Origin: WLNJ01 sp037131165 | GTDB lineage: Bacteria > Actinomycetota > Thermoleophilia > Solirubrobacterales > Solirubrobacteraceae | DNA length: 11,873 nucleotides | Assembly (NCBI GenBank): GCA_037131165.1 | Contig: JBAXRO010000060.1 | Span: 1 to 11,873 of the forward strand | Direction: 5' to 3' | Shown: positions 5,914 through 11,873 of the stretch, in pieces | Layout: each line of letters starts with the position of its first letter | Position numbering within the stretch: position 1 is the first letter of the stretch | The notes under the pieces: generated by a model | What the model saw: only the letters and a program-made list of their open reading frames with translations | Database searches by the model: none | What the model was told of the DNA's origin: nothing | Position numbers and translations under genes: made by a program

Positions 5914-5943
5914 ACAGTACCAGTGCCACCGCCCCCCGATCAA
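5914..5943 (-). promoter_or_regulatory. Probable leaderless promoter for the GWW-motif gene
   Basis: On the minus strand, TTGATC (5943-5938), an 18-bp spacer and TACTGT (5919-5914) form a -35/-10 pair, with TGG just before the -10 giving an extended -10 element. Eight bases separate the -10 from the ATG at 5905, so transcription would start on or next to the start codon; no Shine-Dalgarno is present. Confidence 0.5.
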
Positions 5944-5963
5944 CAGGGATCCACTTCCGGATC

Positions 5964-6581
5964 TCAGGATGCTTCGAGCAGGTCATGGACCCGCTCGAGC
6001 GCCAACGCGGCGAACTCCGACTCCACCCCGGGGACGGCAACCGCGACGACCCTGACGGCCGTTGCGCGACGATCCGGCAGGAGATCGGCGAATGGCTCGG
6101 CAAACAGCCGGGCCACCGGGCGGATCTGATCCTCGAGCAGAAGGTCCCCCTCGCTCCATTGGGTTGAACCGCTCTTCGCCCGGGCTATCCCGACCGCGCC
6201 TTCGACCGCCGATCCATCGAGCGCCACCAGCGGGGTGCCCAATTCGAGCACGGCCAGGGTGAGAGCGTCGGTCACGACGCCCGCCGGTCTGAAGCCCCCT
6301 TCCAGCAAGCGCCTGCGGATGACCGCGTCGACTGTGCAGGGCACGCGCTCGGGGTCCATTCCGAGCTGGCGCAGCAGTGCGCGCGTGGCTGCGGGCACCG
6401 TCCCGATCGCGGCGTGTGCGGCGCCTGCGCCGTCGATCCTGTCGGCTGCGGCAGCGAGCTCGGCTGCCAATCCGGCCGGCGTCTTGGTCGACCGCAGCGC
6501 AGCGACGGTCGAGACAACCTCCAGCCCGGGGAACTCGGCTGCGACCTCGGAGGCGACCTCCCCCCTGATCAGTTCGACCAC
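5964..6581 (-). CDS. Stand-alone B3/B4 (tRNA synthetase editing-type) domain protein
   Basis: 205 residues from a GTG at 6581. The stretch from 97 to 130 (FRPAGVVTD, then LELGTPLVALD, then EGAVGIARA) follows the pattern RPxxxVVDxxxxxxLELGxPLxAxD...G of the B3/4 domain of the phenylalanyl-tRNA synthetase beta chain, which edits misacylated tRNA. Free-standing B3/4 proteins are widespread and thought to bind or edit tRNA or amino-acid derivatives. The canonical sites are only partly kept: Asp is replaced at some positions, so catalytic activity cannot be assumed. It starts 15 bp after the thioredoxin-fold gene in what looks like the same operon, which is an odd partner for a translation-quality protein. 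A GGGGG purine stretch precedes the GTG. Confidence 0.6.
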   Translation of the reverse strand: MVELIRGEVASEVAAEFPGLEVVSTVAALRSTKTPAGLAAELAAAADRIDGAGAAHAAIGTVPAATRALLRQLGMDPERVPCTVDAVIRRRLLEGGFRPAGVVTDALTLAVLELGTPLVALDGSAVEGAVGIARAKSGSTQWSEGDLLLEDQIRPVARLFAEPFADLLPDRRATAVRVVAVAVPGVESEFAALALERVHDLLEAS

Positions 6582-6596
6582 CTCGCCCCCTGCCGG

Positions 6597-7178
6597 TCAG
6601 CCCGTGCTCGTCCCGGCCAGCGCGCGGCGGATCGAGGAGGTCAGGACCTCGGGGTCATCGAGTGCCTCCCCGATCAGCGACTCGGCCACGATCCCGCCTT
6701 CGCGGACCACGACGACGGTCGGGCAGACAGCGACTCCGTAGCGGTTGGTCAGAGCGCCGTCGCGATCCCACGCAACCTCGACCCCGGGGTTGGTGGCGGC
6801 CAGTTTGGCGAGCGCGGGCCGCTTGCCGCGGATCCCGATCGCAGCAGCCGTCAGGCCCGGGATCGAGCGCCCTGCGCGCTCGAGGGCCGGGAGCATCTCG
6901 GTGCACGGCTTGTCACCGACCGACACGAAAGCGAGCGCGACCGGGCCCTTGGCGAACGCCCGACAGCTGACGAGCGCCCTCCTGTCGGCGACGCTGCAGG
7001 CATCGGGGGCGATGTTGGCGTCGCCGACGAGGTTGGAGAGGGCGAGCGGAGCCGCGAACGGCGGCGTTGCCTTCCCGGGCGTCGGGCCCCGCGCCCCGGT
7101 CCCCTTCTGCCCTCCCCCCGCGACGATCACGACCGTTCCGATCACGGCGACGGCAATCACGACAACGGCTGCCTTCAT
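6597..7178 (-). CDS. Membrane-anchored thioredoxin-fold protein lacking the CxxC motif
   Basis: 193 residues from the ATG at 7178; a TTG at 7190, overlapping the MMPL stop, is an alternative start. An N-terminal hydrophobic helix (3-20) and a Gly/Pro-rich linker place the rest outside the membrane. The thioredoxin fold is seen in VALAFVSVGDKPCTEMLPAL (80-99), where TlpA-type proteins have F-W-x-x-W-C-x-x-C, and in RYGVAVCPTVVVVREG (146-161) with the cis-Pro after Val-Cys. The first active-site Cys position is Asp89, so only Cys92 remains; further cysteines are at 61, 72 and 152. Classic dithiol oxidoreductase activity is therefore doubtful; a monothiol or chaperone-like role, or a disulfide between other cysteines, is possible. 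It follows the MMPL gene almost without a gap. Confidence 0.75.
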   Translation of the reverse strand: MKAAVVVIAVAVIGTVVIVAGGGQKGTGARGPTPGKATPPFAAPLALSNLVGDANIAPDACSVADRRALVSCRAFAKGPVALAFVSVGDKPCTEMLPALERAGRSIPGLTAAAIGIRGKRPALAKLAATNPGVEVAWDRDGALTNRYGVAVCPTVVVVREGGIVAESLIGEALDDPEVLTSSIRRALAGTSTG

Positions 7179-7186
7179 GCCGGAGC

Positions 7187-9802
7187 TCAAGCCGCCTCGC
7201 TTCCTTCCGCCGAGCGACGGTCGAGCCAGCGAAGCAGCGCCGGAACGACCACCGCGACCGCTGCCAGAGCGAGGCCGAGGTCGATCACGGTTGCGAGGCC
7301 GAAATCTCGCAGGACCCTGATGTCACTGAACCAGAGGACTGCGAAGCCGGTGATCACAGTCAGGCCTGAGATGCGGATGGCTCGCCCGGTCGTGCCAAGT
7401 GCGCGGCTGAGTGCCTGCTCGGAGCCCTGCTCGGCCCGGAGCTCGGCGTGGTGGCGCTCCGACAACAGGACAGCGAACTCGGTCCCGATGGCGATCACGA
7501 GTGCTCCGAGCGCAGCCGAAAGCGGGTTGAGCTCGACGCCGAGCACCCAGAGCCCGAGCGGAGCCCAGCCACTGGCCACGGCAGTGGCAGCCAACGGAAC
7601 GAGCGCCCGGCGAGCCGATCGGAGGGTCGCCAGCAGGACGAGCGCGACCGCGAGCAGCGCCAGCAGCGTCAAGGTCAGGCGGCTGACCGGGTCGGCCAGC
7701 CTCGAGTTGGCTTCGGCTGCGATAACCGGGAGGCCGCCGATCACCACCTCGACCCCTTCCGGGGCGGAGCGGGCGCGTTGGCGGAGGTCGTCGAAGACCT
7801 CCTGCTGGCGCTCGAGCGGGATCAGGCTCACCCCGAAGCTCGTGAGTACCGACTTCCCGTCGGGCGACACCACAGCGCGGCGGAAGTAATCGGGCGTCTG
7901 GCCGATCGCCGCCCGGACGTCGGCTGCCGAGCCGCGCGGCTGGATCAGGTCCGTGATCGCAAGGCCGGGGCAGAGCTCCGCTCCGCGGCAGCCTTTGCGC
8001 TCGTCGTACCCCCACCGCTCCAGCGCCCCCTCTTTGAACTGCTTGATCCAGGCGAGGCCCTGGGGAGTCAACGCTCCACTCCCGGTCGTCAAGACGTCGA
8101 CCTCGCCCGCCACTCCCGACTGGTCCTGAAGTGCCTGGAGGTCCTGAAGCGCCGGGGTGTTGGCGGGGACGAGGCGGGTGATGTCCGACTCGACGGTCAG
8201 GTCGCCCTCGACCGCCCACCCCGCCACCGCGAGCACGGCGGCCACAGCGAGCACTCGACCGGGATTGGCGGCCATCGCACCCGCAGCCCTCGACCTCAGT
8301 CGCCCGACCTTTCCGGAAGGCGAACCGGAAGCGATGATCTGGCCCGCTCCACGGACCGACGCATCGAGCCGGTCGGCGGCCGTCGCGAGCAGGTCCGACC
8401 GACTGCGGCGGATCGGGATCAGGGCCGAGCCGACTGTGAAGGAAACGACTATCGCCACCGCCACCCCGACGATCAGCACGAGTCCGAAGCCCCGGACCAT
8501 CGGGACGGGCGATACGAGCAGGGCGAGGAAGCCGGCGGACGTAGCTGCCGCGGCAGCAACGATCGGAACGCCGCCGCTGCCCGCGGCCTCGATCACCGCG
8601 TCGCCTCCCGGGGGTTCGCCCCCAGCGGCCTCGTCGGCTCGCGCCTGGTATTGGACCGCGTAGTCGACTGCCAAGCCGATCAGCACCGGGACGCCGCCGA
8701 CCGCGGCCACGGTCAGGGGAAGACCGAGGATCGCCATTCCGCCAAAGACGACCGCCGTCGACGTCAGGGCAAGGATCAACGCGAGCAGCCTGAACGACAC
8801 CCGGAAGGCCAAACCGAGGGCGATCGCCATCGCGATGGCCGCCGCTATCAAGAGCGGGATCGCCCCCGCCGCGACCTCGTCGGCGAGTGACTCGGCGAGT
8901 ACCGGTGCACCGGTAACCCGGTAGCTGCCCGACTTCAGCTTGAAATCGGGCTCATTGACCGCCGCGTTGACATTCGCGACCAGCCGCGAGCGCTGGGTCG
9001 AGGTCAGGCCGGCCTTCGGCCTGACCTGGATCAGGGCCGAGGTGGCCGACGGGAAGAGGTAGGCGAAGCGGGTCTTCGGTTGGCCGGGCCCACGACTGCC
9101 GTCGAACGCTATCTGCGAGACGAACTCGCTGTTGGCGATAGTCGGGAGCCCGCGGATCCCCGTCTGCAGCTGGAGCCTTGCGAGGTCGGCTGCCGCGGCC
9201 TGCTGCGCCTGGACCTTCGCCTGTTGGACGAACTTCTCAACCTCAGCGGGCGGAAGCCCCTGCGCGACAGCTGCTGCACGGGCCCTCGTCCCTGCGGTCT
9301 GCACCTTCGCGGCCGCCTGCTCGAGCTCCTTGGAGACCTGGCCGGAGACTTGGCGCGCAGCCTCGTTGAGGAACGTCCCTGGCCCGTAGACGCGCTCGAC
9401 CGCCCCGCTGCGTGCGATCGCGGCGCACGGCCCGTTCTCTCTTCCGTAGGGCTTGGCTCCCTTGGGGACCCTTCCACCCAGACAGCCCTCGAGCTTCAGC
9501 AGCCGACCAAGGTCGGGAGAGAGCAGCAGGTCGCTCAGCTTCGCCTCGGCGAGGACGATCACGGCGTCGTCGCCGAACTCCGAACGGATCCGGTCGGTCG
9601 CAGCGCTGGCACCCTCAGCCTTGGGGACGAGCGAATCGGTGCCGGCAGTGGGTCGCAGACCGGCAACAGCGGCGACTGCGAAGCCGGCTGTCAGCAGCGC
9701 GGCGACCGCGATCACCGGGAGGCGATTGGCCAAGCAGAAGGCCGCGACCCTGCGAAGGGCCGATCTCGCACGCCCCGACCCGGATGAGGCCTGACGCCTC
9801 AT
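7187..9802 (-). CDS. MMPL/RND-family lipid exporter (HpnN/MmpL-like)
   Basis: 871 residues with the duplicated RND layout. The first half has a transmembrane helix at about 29-50, a long extracytoplasmic domain (about 51-310) with an Ala/Gln-rich coiled-coil-like stretch at 150-212, and a helix bundle from about 313 containing GLAVDYAVQY (376-385) with the membrane Asp380 expected for proton coupling. The second half repeats this: a helix near 525-545, another outer domain, and a final bundle with AIGTEFAVLLSERHH, where Glu occupies the equivalent acidic place. MMPL proteins move lipids or hopanoids across the cytoplasmic membrane. The gene lies 37 bp downstream of an MCE gene and directly upstream of the thioredoxin-fold gene, suggesting one envelope-lipid operon. 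The ATG at 9802 is buried in a hairpin (listed separately), so a later start is conceivable. Confidence 0.88.
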   Translation of the reverse strand: MRRQASSGSGRARSALRRVAAFCLANRLPVIAVAALLTAGFAVAAVAGLRPTAGTDSLVPKAEGASAATDRIRSEFGDDAVIVLAEAKLSDLLLSPDLGRLLKLEGCLGGRVPKGAKPYGRENGPCAAIARSGAVERVYGPGTFLNEAARQVSGQVSKELEQAAAKVQTAGTRARAAAVAQGLPPAEVEKFVQQAKVQAQQAAAADLARLQLQTGIRGLPTIANSEFVSQIAFDGSRGPGQPKTRFAYLFPSATSALIQVRPKAGLTSTQRSRLVANVNAAVNEPDFKLKSGSYRVTGAPVLAESLADEVAAGAIPLLIAAAIAMAIALGLAFRVSFRLLALILALTSTAVVFGGMAILGLPLTVAAVGGVPVLIGLAVDYAVQYQARADEAAGGEPPGGDAVIEAAGSGGVPIVAAAAATSAGFLALLVSPVPMVRGFGLVLIVGVAVAIVVSFTVGSALIPIRRSRSDLLATAADRLDASVRGAGQIIASGSPSGKVGRLRSRAAGAMAANPGRVLAVAAVLAVAGWAVEGDLTVESDITRLVPANTPALQDLQALQDQSGVAGEVDVLTTGSGALTPQGLAWIKQFKEGALERWGYDERKGCRGAELCPGLAITDLIQPRGSAADVRAAIGQTPDYFRRAVVSPDGKSVLTSFGVSLIPLERQQEVFDDLRQRARSAPEGVEVVIGGLPVIAAEANSRLADPVSRLTLTLLALLAVALVLLATLRSARRALVPLAATAVASGWAPLGLWVLGVELNPLSAALGALVIAIGTEFAVLLSERHHAELRAEQGSEQALSRALGTTGRAIRISGLTVITGFAVLWFSDIRVLRDFGLATVIDLGLALAAVAVVVPALLRWLDRRSAEGSEAA

Positions 9803-9804
9803 CC
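9782..9804 (-). promoter_or_regulatory. Perfect hairpin enclosing the MMPL start codon
   Basis: Perfect 9-bp inverted repeat with arms GGATGAGGC (9782-9790) and GCCTCATCC (9796-9804) and a 5-nt loop. On the minus strand the MMPL ATG (9802-9800) falls inside the 5' arm, starting 2 nt in. In the mRNA the start codon would be double-stranded, which could block initiation unless ribosomes arriving from the upstream MCE gene, or a factor, open it. There is no T-run, so it is not a classic terminator. Confidence 0.5.
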
Positions 9805-9839
9805 CTACGCCCGCGCCCGAACCGAGGCCGGGACCAGGC

Positions 9840-11624
9840 TCACGGGCTGTTCTTCTGCTCTTCGATCCGGGTGAAGATCTTCGAGTAGTCGCCGAACGGC
9901 TCGTACCAAGGCGTCAGTGGCAGCGGCGGGGTTGGGTTGGGCCCGAGCACCGGCTGCGGAGTGCAAGCGGGTGCGGCTGGGGTGTTCGTTCCGGCGTAGG
10001 CGATCGCCTTGATCCACTTGGCGAGGTCGGATGCGGGGGTCGAGTTCGGGAGCGACCACTGGAGCGGCCAAGCCTTGGCGGAGACGCCCGAACCGGTAGC
10101 GGTTGCGTTCCTGCTGACCGTCAGGGTCGAGCCGCTGATCTGGTTGATCACAGCACTCGTGAGCCCCGGCGCGTCGAGGCTCTGACCGACGGCAAGCGAG
10201 CCTGAAGCCGTGCTGTCAACAGTGACCGTCTTGGAGCCCGAGGTAGTCGTGACCGTTCCGTCCCACTTGGCGGTGATCGGATCGGGAGCGAAGCTGCCGC
10301 CGCACTGGCGCGTCTCGTAGTTCGTCAGGTCCCACGGGTAGGCCGCTGGCGCGTAGTAGGCGGTCGCACGGTTGGTCGTCGGGCGCTTCGGCATGGCAGC
10401 GAGGCCCATGATGTTGAAGGTCGGGCTTGCCCTCAAGTACGGAACGCCCTTCGGGTAGCCGAGCGTGCCGCCGGTGTCGTCGGGGACGGTTGCCTGGGTG
10501 GCGGCGGCGGCGTTCGCGAAGAAGGGCGGGATCGTCTTCTTGTAGATGCCGAGGTAGTTGAGCATCGGGTTGAGCTGCTGGAGGAAGACGTCGAGCTGGG
10601 CGAGGACCTTGCTCAGCCCGGGCTGAGCCCCATTGCCGTTGAGGAACTTGCCGAGTGCGGCTGTGCCGGGGGTCGAGAGGTCGTCGAGCGGCTTGAGGCG
10701 GGTCATGATGTTCTTCAGCGACGGCGAGAGTTGGGCCACCGATTCGAGGGTCGGGCTGATCTGCTGGGCTGCGGGGATCAGCGACTCGACCACCGGGTTG
10801 GCGTTCTCGGAGAATGCCTTGAGCTGATCGACAGTCTTCTTGCCCTCCGACTCGAAGGTCGGCAGGATCGTGAAGATGTCGGCGAGCTGGGTGTTGAGCC
10901 TCGCTGTCGTCGTGAATACGGCGTTCGAGTTGACGATCGACTGGCGCAGCTGGTCGCCACGCTCGGAGATCGCGTTGAAGACGACCCCGGTGTCGCGAAC
11001 GAGCTGGTTTACGGCATCGCCCTGGCTGTTGAGGACTTCGAGGGTGCGGTCGGCCGAGTCGGTGAAGGCCGGCAGGTTGCCGAAGGCGTCGCTGATGTCA
11101 CCCCCGCGCCCTGCGAGCGCGCCGGCAAGCCCCTGCTGCCACTCCTGGAAGCCCTTCCGCGTCGGCTCGTCGAACAGCTGGAAGATCCGGTCGACCGTGA
11201 CCTGCTGGCGGACCTGCCGCTCGGGCAGCATCGCGCCGTCGGCGAGCGGCGCGCCGGTGGCTCGGTTGCCCGGGGTCAGCTCGACGTAGGTCTCGCCGAG
11301 CAGCGTCTTGGTCCTCAGGATCGCGCGGCTGTTCTGCGGGATCGGCGCGTAACGCGGGTCGATCTGCAGCGTCGCGGTCGTCGCGTTGCGGGCGCCCAGC
11401 TCGACCTTCGCGACCTTGCCCACCGGCACGCCGCTTATTCGCACGTCGGCCTGTGAGGCGAGCTGGCCTGCGTTGACGAAGTTGACCTTTACCTGGTAGC
11501 CCTTCGCAGCGAACGGCACCGGACCGCCGAAGGCGACCCAGAGGAACAGGATCAGCCCGAAGCACGACAGCGCAAAGCCTGCCATGACGAGGATTCGGGG
11601 GAGTGTCGGTGCTTGTTTCTGCAT
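9840..11624 (-). CDS. MCE/MlaD-family lipid-transport protein with C-terminal beta-rich insertion
   Basis: 594 residues from the ATG at 11624. A short cytoplasmic tail, one transmembrane helix (10-33), then the MCE domain (about 42-121: YQVKVNFVNAGQL, DVRISGVPVGKVAKVEL, TLLGETYVELTPGN), and a long helical region (about 140-380) as in actinobacterial Mce proteins, which form hexameric tunnels carrying lipids or sterols across the envelope with YrbE permeases and an MlaF-type ATPase. None of those partners is inside this window. The C-terminal part is Pro/Tyr/Trp-rich; residues about 457-518 form a Thr/Ser/Val/Gly-rich segment with no counterpart in ordinary Mce proteins. A longer frame to 11687 exists, but it overlaps the upstream gene and lacks support. 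The start lies 7 bp after the stop of the preceding MCE-like gene. Confidence 0.88.
   Translation of the reverse strand: MQKQAPTLPRILVMAGFALSCFGLILFLWVAFGGPVPFAAKGYQVKVNFVNAGQLASQADVRISGVPVGKVAKVELGARNATTATLQIDPRYAPIPQNSRAILRTKTLLGETYVELTPGNRATGAPLADGAMLPERQVRQQVTVDRIFQLFDEPTRKGFQEWQQGLAGALAGRGGDISDAFGNLPAFTDSADRTLEVLNSQGDAVNQLVRDTGVVFNAISERGDQLRQSIVNSNAVFTTTARLNTQLADIFTILPTFESEGKKTVDQLKAFSENANPVVESLIPAAQQISPTLESVAQLSPSLKNIMTRLKPLDDLSTPGTAALGKFLNGNGAQPGLSKVLAQLDVFLQQLNPMLNYLGIYKKTIPPFFANAAAATQATVPDDTGGTLGYPKGVPYLRASPTFNIMGLAAMPKRPTTNRATAYYAPAAYPWDLTNYETRQCGGSFAPDPITAKWDGTVTTTSGSKTVTVDSTASGSLAVGQSLDAPGLTSAVINQISGSTLTVSRNATATGSGVSAKAWPLQWSLPNSTPASDLAKWIKAIAYAGTNTPAAPACTPQPVLGPNPTPPLPLTPWYEPFGDYSKIFTRIEEQKNSP
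10071..10256 (-). other. Inserted beta-repeat-like segment inside the MCE protein
   Basis: These 62 codons (residues about 457-518) encode a Thr/Ser/Val-rich run with the pattern GSKTVTVDS...LAVGQSLDAPGL...INQISGSTLTVSRNATATGSG. This closely resembles the short beta-sandwich or solenoid repeats common in phage tail and surface proteins (the TVTV...GLxVGxxVxGxGI...SGTTLTLS pattern). It is flanked by WDG and AWPLQW, which read as one continuous sequence without it, so it looks like an in-frame insertion. Basis: pattern recognition only. Confidence 0.5.
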
Positions 11625-11631
11625 CAGCTGA

Positions 11632-11873
11632 TCACGGAACGTTGCAGATGGCTCCCGGGCCCACCCTCGGGGCCCTGGCGAGGCCAAGGACCGTCTTCAG
11701 TTGCGGGTTGCCCGCGGCACATACGTCGCCGACGATGTTGTAGGCGAAGGCCCACGCACCGGAGCTGCTCAAGAGTGTCGTCTGGCGCAGCGGGCCGCCC
11801 GCATCCTGGCTGCCGAGCGTGCTGTTGACGTTGTGGCCGAGCCATACGAGGTTGGACAGGTAGGGCGGAACGT
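11632..11873 (-). CDS. C-terminal end of an MCE-family protein (cut by right edge)
   Basis: About 79 C-terminal residues are visible, in the frame reading VPPYLSNLVWLGHNVNSTLG, then LSSSGAWAFAYNIVGDVCAAGNPQ and ending GPGAICNVP before TGA. No domain is complete, but the position 7 bp before an MCE gene on the same strand, the Cys pair (GDVCAAG and AICNVP) and the hydrophobic/aromatic tail resemble the C-terminal tails of actinobacterial Mce proteins, which occur as tandem paralogues. The N-terminal MCE domain would lie beyond the right edge. Only one other frame is open here, and it gives Arg/Gln-rich sequence without recognisable content. Confidence 0.6.
   Translation of the reverse strand, partial: VPPYLSNLVWLGHNVNSTLGSQDAGGPLRQTTLLSSSGAWAFAYNIVGDVCAAGNPQLKTVLGLARAPRVGPGAICNVP

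Noticed and set aside
6414..8890. Long plus-strand open frames opposite the thioredoxin-fold and MMPL genes
   Set aside because: Both overlap well-supported minus-strand genes and encode Arg/Ser/Pro/Gly/Asp-rich sequence with no domain.
1..11873. CRISPR array, insertion sequence, prophage or integrated element
   Set aside because: No spaced direct repeats, transposase, integrase or terminal inverted repeats were seen; base composition and gene packing look uniform.

Overview
The window is GC-rich and gene-dense, and reads as chromosome of an actinobacterium. The evidence is an actinobacterial-type integration host factor (mIHF family), an MCE/MmpL-type lipid-transport cluster, many GTG starts and a probable leaderless promoter. 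The mix of genes resembles Thermoleophilia/Solirubrobacterales, but that placement is inference and was not tested. I see no rRNA, tRNA, CRISPR array, insertion sequence or phage module.

Left part (1-3021), all genes on the minus strand: the N-terminal third of a secreted GH10 xylanase running off the left edge; an AlkA-like DNA-3-methyladenine glycosylase; a small alanine/valine-rich protein whose stop overlaps the glycosylase start; and a two-domain GNAT-fold acyltransferase-like protein. The acyltransferase diverges from a plus-strand alpha-oxoamine synthase (3045-4307) whose active-site sequence resembles serine palmitoyltransferase. The two start codons are only 23 bp apart. Together they suggest a two-step lipid route (amino acid plus acyl-CoA to a 3-keto base, then N-acylation), which would be notable in this phylum.

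Middle (4308-4937): a roughly 285-bp non-coding stretch with several inverted repeats, a candidate promoter carrying an operator-like palindrome, and a hairpin with an A-run that reads as a terminator on the minus strand. It precedes the mIHF gene, which converges with the gene to its right.

Right part (4938-11873), all minus strand, transcribed from right to left: the C-terminus of one MCE-type protein, a complete MCE/MlaD protein with an unusual inserted beta-rich segment, an MMPL/RND lipid exporter, a membrane-anchored thioredoxin-fold protein lacking a CxxC motif, and a stand-alone B3/B4-domain-like protein. A separate, probably leaderless promoter then drives a conserved coiled-coil protein ending in a GWW...SSGCPL motif and a small four-helix membrane protein. 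The MCE-MMPL pair points to a cell-envelope lipid-trafficking operon. A 9-bp perfect hairpin encloses the annotated MMPL start codon, suggesting translational control inside that operon.
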